Below are positions 23,498 to 31,254 of a DNA stretch of 35,610 bases, piece after piece; position 1 is the first letter of the stretch; each line of letters starts with the position of its first letter. Below the pieces are notes generated by a model. That model saw nothing but the letters and a program-made list of their open reading frames with translations, had not been told where the DNA came from and searched no databases. The position numbers and the translations under genes were made by a program. Location: assembly GCA_002390225.1 (NCBI GenBank), contig DGOW01000066.1, forward strand, positions 19,177-54,786, written 5' to 3'. This stretch comes from Gemmatimonadales bacterium UBA4456 (GTDB lineage: Bacteria; Gemmatimonadota; Gemmatimonadetes; Longimicrobiales; Gaopeijiaceae).

Positions 23498-25068
23498 ATG
23501 ATCCCGGCCGGCTCGTGTTGGAGGTGCTGCCGGAGCCGGTTCTCCAGACGCTGGAGCAATTCGAGAGTTCGTTTGGAGCCGTAGTGCGGCTGATCGTGCC
23601 CGGGGAGCCGGGTGCTGCAGACGAGGTGCTGTATCAGTCGGCAGGCGAGCTGGGTGGAGGAGAGGCGCCCGTTACGACCTTGGTGGTGCCGCATCTGGGA
23701 CCCGAGCTTCAGCTTCAGGTGCTCCATGTTACGAAGGCCTCGCTGGAGTCCGTATCGGAAGCGCTGACGCATGCACTCGCGCAGGGTTTTGAAGCGACCC
23801 GGGAGATCCAGTTCTTCACGTACGAACTGAGCGAGCGCCTCGAGGAGATCAACCTCCTCTACTCGATCAGCGAGACCCTTGGCTCCACACTCGATATGGA
23901 CTCCGGTGCTTCGACGATTCTGTCGGAGGTCCGAGATGTGATGGGCGCCAGACGCGGGTCGCTCTGGATCCACGAAGCGTATGATGACGCGCTACATCTG
24001 GCCGCCGAGGTCGGAGACGACGGGCTGGCTGGCCCGCTCTCTGCCGACGACCCGGATACGATCACCGCAATGGTGTTTCGGGAAGGCCGCTCGATCATCG
24101 AGTCTCGTCAACCGACCCCCGCGGAGCGTCAGGCCGGTGCAACTGCCGACTCGTTCCTCTCGGTGCCGATTCAGTACTCGCCCGGCACCGGCGCTTCCCG
24201 AAAGGTCGGCGTGATCAATCTGATCGGCAGGCTGGACGGCAGACGATTCAGTCCGGCCAACCAGAAGTTGCTCGCTGCCATCGCCTCTCAGATCGGGGCA
24301 GCTATCGAAAACCATCGTCTCGTGCAGGAATCTCTCTCCAAGGAGCGGATGTCTCGTGAGATGGAGCTCGCCCACGACCTCCAGATGAAGCTCCTGCCCG
24401 CCGTGGAGACGTTCGAGTTCGCACAGGCGGCTGGTCGAGTCCAACCTACGGAACAGGTAGGAGGCGACTTCTACCAGCTCTTCGAACTTCCGGGCGCACG
24501 GGTCGGCGTGATGCTGGGGGACGTGTCGCTGCATGGCTTTCCGTCCGCCTTGATCATGATGCTCACGATGAGCGCTGCGGGCATCTATGCGCGGGAAGCT
24601 GAGTCTCCGGCGCAAGTGCTCCGCAAGCTGGACGACGCCCTCGCCGAAGAGCTCGCGACGACCGAGATGTTCCTGACCGTATTCTATGGCGTGATCGACC
24701 CGGCGGCAGGTGTGCTCACGTACTCCAACGCAGGACACCCGCACGCGTTCGCGATTCGATCAGACGGGGAGACCGAACGCCTGCTTGCCACCGATCCACC
24801 GGTAGGCTTCGCAGGCCCGGATTCTTATTCCGAGGAGCGCGTCACGTGGACCAGCGGCGAGGACCTGCTGCTCCTTTTTACCGACGGACTCTCGGACACG
24901 CTGGCGACCAAGGGGCTCAGGAACGGTGAGCTTCAGGTGCTGGAGACGGCGGTGCGCAATCGCTTCCGCACGCCACCCGAAGTCATCGACGAGCTCTTCG
25001 ACCTCTCGGCGGATGCGTCCATGTCGGCCCTCGCCGACGATCGGACTGCACTCGTCGTCCGAGGCTGA
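23494..25068 (+). CDS. GAF-domain SpoIIE-type PP2C serine phosphatase
   Basis: A 524-aa protein that should dephosphorylate the STAS antagonist encoded two genes upstream. An N-terminal 120-residue region of unknown type and a GAF domain (about 120-275) precede a short coiled linker and the PP2C domain. The PP2C metal ligands are visible as G-G-D-F (D325), G-D-V-S (D343), T-D-G (D464) and D-D-R-T (D515, D516). The usual G-D-V-S-G-H-G motif reads G-D-V-S-L-H-G, a change at the loop beside the metal. No membrane segment is seen, so the signal is probably sensed inside the cell by the GAF domain. TTG 23494 has GGAG 9 nt before it and overlaps the kinase stop (TTGA). GTG 23515 has no ribosome site. 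Confidence 0.9.
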   Translation: MNDPGRLVLEVLPEPVLQTLEQFESSFGAVVRLIVPGEPGAADEVLYQSAGELGGGEAPVTTLVVPHLGPELQLQVLHVTKASLESVSEALTHALAQGFEATREIQFFTYELSERLEEINLLYSISETLGSTLDMDSGASTILSEVRDVMGARRGSLWIHEAYDDALHLAAEVGDDGLAGPLSADDPDTITAMVFREGRSIIESRQPTPAERQAGATADSFLSVPIQYSPGTGASRKVGVINLIGRLDGRRFSPANQKLLAAIASQIGAAIENHRLVQESLSKERMSREMELAHDLQMKLLPAVETFEFAQAAGRVQPTEQVGGDFYQLFELPGARVGVMLGDVSLHGFPSALIMMLTMSAAGIYAREAESPAQVLRKLDDALAEELATTEMFLTVFYGVIDPAAGVLTYSNAGHPHAFAIRSDGETERLLATDPPVGFAGPDSYSEERVTWTSGEDLLLLFTDGLSDTLATKGLRNGELQVLETAVRNRFRTPPEVIDELFDLSADASMSALADDRTALVVRG

Positions 25069-25069
25069 C

Positions 25070-25879
25070 GTGCTCGGCGGCGAGGCCGCACGGGCAAAAA
25101 AGTCGCTCGGCCAGAACTTCCTCGTAGACGCAAACATCCAGAGGAAGATTGTCGACGCCCTTGGCGCGTCCCGAGAGGACGAGGTGCTCGAGATTGGCCC
25201 GGGGCGGGGTGCGCTGACCCGACATCTGGTGGACACCGTCCGACGTCTGACGCTTGTCGAGCTCGACGATGGGCTGATGGAGGCGCTCCAGGGCCGCTTC
25301 GACGAGCGCTCCGACGTCAATGTGGTTCACGGTGACATTCTGGATGTGGACCTCACCGCCCTGCTCGAGGATGCTGCAGAGGCCCGAATCATCGGCAATA
25401 TCCCGTACAACATTACGACGCCCATCATCTTCCGCCTGCTCGAGCGCCCTCGACCTCGCGAGATCATCCTCATGGTCCAGCAGGAGGTTGCAGATCGCAT
25501 TACCGCTCCGGTGGGGACCAAGGCCTATGGTGCCCTCTCTGTCGGGATTCGCACCGTTGCGCGGGTGGATCGGCTCTTCAAGGTCGGGCGAGGTGCCTTC
25601 CGACCGGTACCTCGCGTCGACTCGGCGATCGTGCGTATGACACCGATCCGGCCCGAGCCGCTCGATTCCGGCCAGGAGGAGCGTGTCAGGCGACTGGTGA
25701 GAGCAGGATTTCAGTGGAGGAGGAAGCAGCTGCGCAAGATCCTGCGCGATCACCCCGACCTGCGAGTCGAGGTCGCACGGATCGATGCGGTCCTCGATTC
25801 GCTGTCGATTCCCCCCGAGGCCCGTCCGGAGACCCTGGATCCCGAGCGCTTCGTCGCCCTTGCTGATGCGCTGATCTAG
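25070..25879 (+). CDS. rsmA: 16S rRNA (adenine1518/1519-N6)-dimethyltransferase RsmA
   Basis: This 269-aa KsgA-family enzyme dimethylates two adenines in helix 45 of 16S rRNA late in 30S assembly. The N-terminal K-S-L-G-Q-N-F-L-x-D, motif I E-I-G-P-G-x-G-A-L-T and the catalytic N-I-P-Y (110-113) are present, with the usual F-x-P-x-P-x-V-D-S segment. GTG 25070 is 1 nt after the phosphatase stop, with GAGG (25061-25064) 5 nt before it. The stop is followed by the Rex operator region. Confidence 0.95.
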   Translation: MLGGEAARAKKSLGQNFLVDANIQRKIVDALGASREDEVLEIGPGRGALTRHLVDTVRRLTLVELDDGLMEALQGRFDERSDVNVVHGDILDVDLTALLEDAAEARIIGNIPYNITTPIIFRLLERPRPREIILMVQQEVADRITAPVGTKAYGALSVGIRTVARVDRLFKVGRGAFRPVPRVDSAIVRMTPIRPEPLDSGQEERVRRLVRAGFQWRRKQLRKILRDHPDLRVEVARIDAVLDSLSIPPEARPETLDPERFVALADALI

Positions 25880-25914
25880 TCGCTCGTTGCCGCCGAGATC
25901 AGCGGCACTTACTT

Positions 25915-25932
25915 TTGTGAAGAATTTCACAA
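25915..25932 (+). promoter_or_regulatory. Rex operator (redox-responsive repressor box)
   Basis: TTGTGAA-GAAT-TTCACAA is a perfect 7-bp inverted repeat with a 4-nt centre and matches the known Rex consensus TTGTGAAATATTTCACAA outside the variable middle. It lies 37 nt before the rex start, so rex probably represses itself and its operon when NADH is high relative to NAD+. The left arm TTGTGA could overlap a -35 element. Confidence 0.88.
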
Positions 25933-25942
25933 TACAGTGAAA
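25925..25942 (+). promoter_or_regulatory. Second inverted repeat overlapping the Rex box
   Basis: TTTCAC-AATACA-GTGAAA shares its left arm with the right arm of the Rex box. The 6-bp arms are perfect but the spacer is 6 nt and the orientation is TTCAC...GTGAA, the reverse of a standard Rex box. It could be an additional half-site contact or an unrelated operator. Confidence 0.45.
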
Positions 25943-25968
25943 AACCGCGTAAACATTGACGTTCCGAT

Positions 25969-26607
25969 GTGTTCGTGAGTAGAAAAATCTCTGAGAGTAC
26001 AGTCCGTCGACTGTCGCACTACCTCCGCTCCCTGGAAGGCTTCCCGGACATTGGCGGCACCGTGTCCAGTGAGGAACTCGCGGCGCGAGGTCAGACTACG
26101 GCAGCGCAGGTTCGGAAGGATCTCTCGCACTTCGGATCCTTCGGGAAACGTGGCCTCGGCTACAGTGTCGACCAACTCCGGGATCGGCTTCGTTCGATAC
26201 TCGGCGTCGACCGGTCGTGGCGCGTCGCTCTCGTTGGAGCCGGCCGCATCGGCCTGGCTCTTTTCGAGTACCCGGCTTTCCGCTCTCGTGGGTACGACTG
26301 CGTCGCCATCTTCGACTCCGATCCGGAGAAGATCGGTCAAGCGTGGGCTGATCAGGTCGTTCGGTCACCCGATGAATTCGAAAAGGTGATCAACGAACTC
26401 GATGTCGAGCTCGTCATTCTCGCTCTCCCCGCCGACGGTGCTCAGGAGATGGCCATGCGCGCGGTGGATGCCGGGGTGCAGGGTATCCTCAACTTCGCCC
26501 CCATCCGTCTTAATGTGCCCCCAGAGGTGCCGGTCGAGGACGTGAACCTCGTGATGGAGCTCGAGGCGCTCTCGTTTCAGATCACTCAGGGCGAGCAGGA
26601 CGCATGA
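25969..26607 (+). CDS. rex: Redox-sensing transcriptional repressor Rex
   Basis: This 212-aa repressor senses the NADH/NAD+ ratio. The N-terminal winged helix has I-S-x-x-T-V-R-R-L, V-S-S-E-E-L-A, Q-V-R-K-D-L-S-H-F-G-x-F-G-x-R-G-x-G-Y. The Rossmann domain starts at V-G-A-G-R-I-G, and the F-A-P and V-E-D-V-N-L boxes near the end are canonical. Start choice is GTG 25969 or GTG 25975; neither has a good ribosome site, and the shorter one fits most Rex N-termini. The gene is preceded by a perfect Rex box and its stop overlaps the exonuclease start (ATGA). Confidence 0.95.
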   Translation: MFVSRKISESTVRRLSHYLRSLEGFPDIGGTVSSEELAARGQTTAAQVRKDLSHFGSFGKRGLGYSVDQLRDRLRSILGVDRSWRVALVGAGRIGLALFEYPAFRSRGYDCVAIFDSDPEKIGQAWADQVVRSPDEFEKVINELDVELVILALPADGAQEMAMRAVDAGVQGILNFAPIRLNVPPEVPVEDVNLVMELEALSFQITQGEQDA

Positions 26608-27467
26608 CCCGAGGGGATCAGGACTCCCTCGTGCGCACCGCTGCCGATCTGCTCCTGGCCGGACCAGCCCACACCCTCGAGCTCGCTCGCGAGGTCCTCG
26701 GGCTGGAGGGCCACGCAGGCGCAGCATCCGCAGCCGTCTTTCAGCTGCTCGGTACTGATCCTCGTTTCCACGTGAGTAAAGAGGGCCTGTGGAGCCTCGA
26801 TCCCGATGTCGTGCCCCTGGGCGCGGCTCTGGATACGGTGCCGTTCGCCGTGGTCGACGTGGAAACGACCGGTGGAGCGTCGTGGCGTGGTCACCGGATC
26901 ACGGACATTTCGATCGTCGAGGTCCTGGGCGGAGAGATCGTGGCCGAGTACGAGTCACTGGTGAACCCGGGGCGAGAGATTCCACCGATGATCACCGCGC
27001 TCACGGGTATCACCTCGGAGATGGTCCGCGAAGCCCCCTACTTCGACCATATTGCCGACCAGATTTCTGATCGCCTGCGGGGTAGGGTGTTCGTCGCCCA
27101 TAACGCCACATTCGACTGGGAGTTCGTATCGTCCGAACTCCAGCGCTCGTCCGGTGATCCACCGGACGTTCCCCAGCTGTGCACGGTGCGCATGACACGT
27201 CGTCTGGTTCCCGAGTTGCGCCGCCGAAATCTGGATGTGGTGACGCGCCACTTCGGGATCGACATTCATGCACGTCACCGTGCGCATGGAGACGCGCTTG
27301 CGACGGCGCGGGTTCTCCTTCGTCTGCTGGACGAGGCGAAGGGACGCGGAATTGATGATCTTGCGACGCTGCAATGGTACCTGAAGCGCCGACGGCAGAG
27401 GAAGCGCTTCGATCCTGAGCAGTATTCTCTCGAGTTGCCCGGTTACGAATCCAGGAGGAAACGCTGA
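26604..27467 (+). CDS. DEDDh 3'-5' exonuclease (DnaQ-like) with N-terminal winged-helix-like domain
   Basis: A 287-aa exonuclease related to DNA polymerase III epsilon. Catalytic residues are D85 and E87 in D-V-E-T-T-G, D171 in H-N-A-T-F-D-W, and H225 with D230. The first 70 residues are extra. They consist of leucine-rich helices and a strand pair ending D-P-R-F-x-V-x-x-x-G-L-W-S-L, which resembles a winged helix of HARE type. The last residues are basic (R-R-R-K-R). The role is unknown; proofreading, DNA repair or RNA trimming are all possible. It is translationally coupled to rex and probably under its control. The stop overlaps the next start (TGATG). Confidence 0.85.
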   Translation: MTRGDQDSLVRTAADLLLAGPAHTLELAREVLGLEGHAGAASAAVFQLLGTDPRFHVSKEGLWSLDPDVVPLGAALDTVPFAVVDVETTGGASWRGHRITDISIVEVLGGEIVAEYESLVNPGREIPPMITALTGITSEMVREAPYFDHIADQISDRLRGRVFVAHNATFDWEFVSSELQRSSGDPPDVPQLCTVRMTRRLVPELRRRNLDVVTRHFGIDIHARHRAHGDALATARVLLRLLDEAKGRGIDDLATLQWYLKRRRQRKRFDPEQYSLELPGYESRRKR

Positions 27468-28351
27468 TGCACGAGGGCCTTCCGCTCAGCCGCAGCAAAC
27501 AAATCGGATCGATCCGTATCCATGGTATCGAGGCCGGCGTTCAGCAGCTCGACGGCGGTGCCATGTTCGGCGTGGTACCGAAGCCCCTGTGGGAACGTCG
27601 TATTCCAGCAGACCAGCGCAACCGGATTCCGCTGGCTCTGCGTTGCCTGTTGGTGGAAGCGCCCAACGCGCTTGTACTGATCGATACCGGGATCGGTAAC
27701 AAGTACAGCGAAAAGTTCGCCGACATCTACGGTGTGCTGAACGCAGGTGAGCCGACGCGGCTCGAGGACGGCATCCGTGATGCAGGCTTCGAACCCTCGG
27801 ACATTGATATCGTCCTCAGCACGCACCTGCACTTCGATCACGCGGGGGGTAATACAGTCCGTGATCAGTCCGGCGAGATCCGGCCTTCCTTCCCGGGTGC
27901 GAGGCACGTGGTGCAGAAGGGTGAGCTCGACTTCGCCCACAGTCAGAACGAACGAATCCGGGCCAGCTACCTGCTGGAGAATCTCGACCCGATCACGGAC
28001 GCAGGACTCTGGGACCTCGTTGAAGGGGATGCCGAGATCACCGAGGGCGTCGAGGTGGTGCGTACGCCGGGGCACACGCCATACCATCAATCCGTTGTGA
28101 TCCGCAGTGATGGTGACACCGCCTGCTTCCTGGCCGACGTGTGCCCGACTTCGGCACATCTGCCGCTGCCGTGGATCATGGGCTATGACCTCGAACCGCT
28201 CGTCACGCTCGAGTCGAAGCGGGGGCTCTGGGAACAGGCTCGGAGCGAGAACTGGCTTCTCGTCTTCGAGCACGATCCGAGAGTGCCGTGGGGCCGCCTT
28301 GATCCCGCGGAAGCACGCCCGGTGCTGCTGGTGGACGACCCCGCGCTCTGA
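27467..28351 (+). CDS. Metallo-beta-lactamase-fold hydrolase
   Basis: A 294-aa MBL-fold enzyme. The metal motif H-L-H-F-D-H is at 120-125, with further ligands H203 (G-H-T-P), D224 (L-A-D-V) and H269 (E-H-D). The G-I-G-N-K and F-D-H-A-G-G-N segments resemble the AHL lactonase/glyoxalase-like group. AHL lactonase, other lactonase or esterase activity is possible, but the substrate cannot be told from sequence. No signal peptide is seen. AGGAGG at 27453-27458, 8 nt before ATG 27467, is a strong ribosome site. It is third in the presumed rex operon. Confidence 0.85.
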   Translation: MHEGLPLSRSKQIGSIRIHGIEAGVQQLDGGAMFGVVPKPLWERRIPADQRNRIPLALRCLLVEAPNALVLIDTGIGNKYSEKFADIYGVLNAGEPTRLEDGIRDAGFEPSDIDIVLSTHLHFDHAGGNTVRDQSGEIRPSFPGARHVVQKGELDFAHSQNERIRASYLLENLDPITDAGLWDLVEGDAEITEGVEVVRTPGHTPYHQSVVIRSDGDTACFLADVCPTSAHLPLPWIMGYDLEPLVTLESKRGLWEQARSENWLLVFEHDPRVPWGRLDPAEARPVLLVDDPAL

Positions 28352-28406
28352 CTCGGCTGGAGCTTGTCTATGGTGGAGGTCGAGGGGCTACCGTTGTGAG
28401 CAGCGC

Positions 28407-28421
28407 CTCGGGCGACCCGGG
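28407..28421 (+). terminator. Weak hairpin, possible end of rex operon
   Basis: CTCGGG-CGA-CCCGGG (with one G-T pair) forms a short stem in the 143-nt gap between the MBL-fold hydrolase and thiolase genes. There is no T-run, so this is only a possible terminator. The rest of the gap shows no promoter that I can name with confidence. Confidence 0.25.
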
Positions 28422-28494
28422 AATTCAGGCAGGATGGACTTATTGGTATCTTGTTAGGCTGTCCGAACCGGATTTGAAAGGAAGTCTTGAATAG

Positions 28495-29709
28495 ATGAGT
28501 GAAGCGTCGAGGACCCCGGTCCTTCTCAAGGGTGGTGCACGGACCCCGATCGGCCGATTTCTTGGCGGATTGAGCCGGTTTTCCGCGCCGGAACTCGGAG
28601 CCATCGCGATACGCGCCGCGGTCGAACGCTCTGGAATCGATGTGACGGACGTCGAGGACGTCATCATGGGCAACGTGGTCACGGCGGGCGCTGGTCAGGC
28701 TCCTGCCCGCCAGGCGGCGATTCACGGCGGAATCCCCGAGACCGTCCCGGCTATGACCATCAACAAGGTCTGTGGCTCCGGCCTGAAGGCGGTCATGCTC
28801 GCTGCTCAGGCCATCCGTGCAGGTGACACAAGGCTCGTGGTCGCCGGCGGCATGGAGTCGATGTCGGCGGTGCCGTTCTATGTCCGTGGGATGCGCAGCG
28901 GAGTCAAATTCGGCAACCAGACCATGGAAGACGGCCTCATCTTCGACGGGCTGTGGTGCTCCTTCGGGAACTGCCACATGGGAGGACACGCCGAGTACAC
29001 GGCTGCCAAGGCTGAGATCTCGCGTGAAGATGCCGACTCCTTCTCGGTTCGTTCCCACCAGAAGGCAGTCGATGCTGCCGAAGCCGGCCGCTTCCAGAAC
29101 GAAATCGTCTCTGTTGAGGTGAAGACGCGGAAGGGTGTATCGGTGGTCAGTGCGGACGAAAGCCCGCGAGCGGATACTTCTGTCGAAGCCCTCGGGAAGC
29201 TGCGCCCAGCATTCGTGCGCGATGCGCCCGACGACATCGAAGATCATGTCGTTACAGCGGGTAACGCCCCGGGACTCAACGATGGTGCGGCGTCGGTTGT
29301 GGTTGCCTCCCTGGAATACGCTCAGGCACACGGCCTCGAGGTCGATGCCATCATCTCGGGTTATGCCACTGGAGCGACGGCCCCGCAGGATCTCTTTTTC
29401 GCTCCGATCGCTGCCGTACAGAATCTGATGAAGAAGGACGGCAGGACGATCAGCGACTATGACCTCTTTGAGGTCAACGAGGCGTTTGCCGTGCAGGCAA
29501 TCGCCGACATGCGCGCCCTCGAGATGGACGAGGCGCGCGTAAACGTAAATGGCGGCGCGGTTGCGCTCGGACACCCGATCGGGGCGTCCGGCACGCGTGT
29601 CCTTGTCACCCTCCTTAATGCGATGACCCAGAACGACGCGTCCACCGGTATGGCGACACTGTGCCTTGGTGGCGGCAATGCCGTAGCGCTCTCGGTCGAA
29701 AAGGCATGA
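28495..29709 (+). CDS. Acetyl-CoA C-acetyltransferase (thiolase)
   Basis: A 404-aa thiolase that condenses two acetyl-CoA or cleaves 3-ketoacyl-CoA. The nucleophile C93 lies in N-K-V-C-G-S-G, H360 in G-H-P-I-G-A-S-G and C390 in C-L-G-G-G. After C390 the usual G-G-G-x-G reads G-G-G-N-A, a small change near the oxyanion region. The length suits the biosynthetic acetoacetyl-CoA thiolase group, but degradation is also possible. AGGAAG at 28479-28484 is 10 nt before ATG 28495. Downstream 3-hydroxyacyl-CoA and acyl-CoA dehydrogenase genes place it in acyl-CoA metabolism. Confidence 0.92.
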   Translation: MSEASRTPVLLKGGARTPIGRFLGGLSRFSAPELGAIAIRAAVERSGIDVTDVEDVIMGNVVTAGAGQAPARQAAIHGGIPETVPAMTINKVCGSGLKAVMLAAQAIRAGDTRLVVAGGMESMSAVPFYVRGMRSGVKFGNQTMEDGLIFDGLWCSFGNCHMGGHAEYTAAKAEISREDADSFSVRSHQKAVDAAEAGRFQNEIVSVEVKTRKGVSVVSADESPRADTSVEALGKLRPAFVRDAPDDIEDHVVTAGNAPGLNDGAASVVVASLEYAQAHGLEVDAIISGYATGATAPQDLFFAPIAAVQNLMKKDGRTISDYDLFEVNEAFAVQAIADMRALEMDEARVNVNGGAVALGHPIGASGTRVLVTLLNAMTQNDASTGMATLCLGGGNAVALSVEKA

Positions 29710-29731
29710 CGCTCAACAACGGAGCAAACGC

Positions 29732-30316
29732 ATGACCAGCTTCACCGAATCACTTGCAGGCAGAACATTCCACGGGGTCGTAGACGACCAGCGCGGGCGC
29801 TACGCGCTTGGCGTCGTTGCCTTCGCGGTGGCCGCCGCATTCTCGGCACAGGTCGCCATACCGCTTCCGTGGACGCCGGTACCGGTCACGCTCCAGCCCT
29901 TGATGGTGATTCTGGCGGGTGCTGTGCTGGGGCCACGTCTCGGCGCGCTCGCGATGGCTGCCTATGTAACGGTCGGTGCGCTCGGCGCTCCGGTCTTCTC
30001 CAACGGTGGTGGTGGGCTCGGTTGGCTCTTCGGACCGACAGGCGGCTACCTGCTTGCGGCTCCGGCCGCGGCCTTTATGACCGGCGCGATCAGTGGCCGG
30101 GAGACCCAGGCCTGGCGTCTCCTGCTCGGCCTTTCCGCCGGCGTGCTCGCGATGTACACCGGTGGTGTGCTCCAACTCATGGCCTTCACTGGTCAGAACC
30201 TGGGCGCGGCACTGACCGTGGGTGCGGTCCCGTTCCTCGTAGGGGACCTGACGAAAATCGGCTTTGCGTTCTTCGCGTTGATCGCTGCGCGGACAGCGTC
30301 TCGACGGAACGACTGA
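29732..30316 (+). CDS. bioY: Biotin transporter BioY
   Basis: This 194-aa membrane protein is the substrate-binding (S) component of an ECF-type biotin transporter. About six hydrophobic segments are seen. The BioY signatures T-P-V-P-V-T-L-Q, G-A-L-G-A-P-V-F, G-G-G-G-x-x-x-L-x-G-P-T-G-G-Y-L and a late D-L-T-K-I (the family D-x-x-K) are present. GGAG at 29721-29724 is 7 nt before ATG 29732. No bioM/bioN (EcfA/EcfT) genes lie nearby, so it works alone or with energising subunits from elsewhere. It may serve biotin-dependent carboxylases used with the acyl-CoA genes around it. Confidence 0.92.
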   Translation: MTSFTESLAGRTFHGVVDDQRGRYALGVVAFAVAAAFSAQVAIPLPWTPVPVTLQPLMVILAGAVLGPRLGALAMAAYVTVGALGAPVFSNGGGGLGWLFGPTGGYLLAAPAAAFMTGAISGRETQAWRLLLGLSAGVLAMYTGGVLQLMAFTGQNLGAALTVGAVPFLVGDLTKIGFAFFALIAARTASRRND

Positions 30317-30347
30317 CGGATCTGAGGTCGAGCGCGTTTCCGATCAC

Positions 30348-31247
30348 GTGACGCTTGGTTCGGCACCGTTCCTGACTCCTGCAGGTCGGGTTCGGATCGG
30401 GTGGCGTCTTGGGGGGTTCTTCGGTCTGGCCCTTCTGGTAGGAACGGCGGTCGGCACCGCGGCGCCCCCCGGCGTCTTGGGTGGTGCCGTTTCCCTGCTC
30501 GTCGGTGCGCTGGTCTCAGGGTCACTCCTGCTGGCGCTCGACGGGCGCGGGCCATGTGCTCTCGGGTTCTACATCTCGCAGGACAGTGTGACGGAATCCG
30601 CGCGCGGTATGGCGCTCGGTTTGCTGATTGGCATGACGGTGGTCGGAGGCATGGCGCTCTTCGGCGGAATGAGCTGGGTGTCCCAGCCGGGAACGGTAGG
30701 GGACTGGTTCGTAGGTGCAGCTGGAGCGCTCGCGTGGTTCGCGATCCCGGCTGCGGCCGAGGAGGCTCTGCTGCGGGGATACCCGCTGCAGGCCCTGACC
30801 GAAGCATATGGACCGGTGGTTGGCGTCGGGATCACGTCGGTTGCGTTCGGCGCCATGCACGTGGCGAATCCGGGCAGCGGCGTGCTCGAGGTGGCCAACG
30901 TGACTGCAGCCGGACTGTTGTTCGGTGTCGTGTACGTGAAGACGCTCAGCCTCTGGTGGGTGACGGCGATTCACTTGGGGTGGAACTGGGCGCACGGGTA
31001 TCTTGCGGATGTCTCGGTCAGCGGGCTCGACGTGGTCGACGCTCCGCTCTACGAGGGTATGGGTGTGGGTGCCGACTGGTTGAGTGGAGGTGCCTTCGGG
31101 CCTGAGGGTAGTGTGGTTACGACTGTGGTGCTGCTTGTGGCAACGGGATGGGTATGGCGTTCGAAGCGATGGAAGCCCAGCCAGGCAGCATTGGCCTCGG
31201 GGTCGCTTCTGACGACCGAGTCAGAACTGAACGAAGAGAAGGACTGA
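30348..31247 (+). CDS. CPBP-family intramembrane metalloprotease
   Basis: A 299-aa polytopic membrane protein with the CPBP/Abi motifs E138-E139 with R143 (E-E-x-x-x-R), F-G-A-M-H (H171) and H209-x-x-x-N213 on separate segments. About seven hydrophobic spans are visible. Members cleave peptides within membranes or act as bacteriocin self-immunity proteins. Substrate and role are unknown here and no bacteriocin gene is nearby. The GTG start at 30348 has no clear ribosome site. The polar C-terminal tail is short. Confidence 0.85.
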   Translation: MTLGSAPFLTPAGRVRIGWRLGGFFGLALLVGTAVGTAAPPGVLGGAVSLLVGALVSGSLLLALDGRGPCALGFYISQDSVTESARGMALGLLIGMTVVGGMALFGGMSWVSQPGTVGDWFVGAAGALAWFAIPAAAEEALLRGYPLQALTEAYGPVVGVGITSVAFGAMHVANPGSGVLEVANVTAAGLLFGVVYVKTLSLWWVTAIHLGWNWAHGYLADVSVSGLDVVDAPLYEGMGVGADWLSGGAFGPEGSVVTTVVLLVATGWVWRSKRWKPSQAALASGSLLTTESELNEEKD

Positions 31248-31254
31248 GACGCAT

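Noticed and set aside
25956..25961. TTGACG as a -35 element for rex
   Set aside because: A matching -10 would fall inside the rex coding sequence; it could only serve an internal start.
28183..29574. A 463-codon minus-strand frame opposite thiolase
   Set aside because: Antisense to a thiolase with intact catalytic residues; no protein-like pattern.
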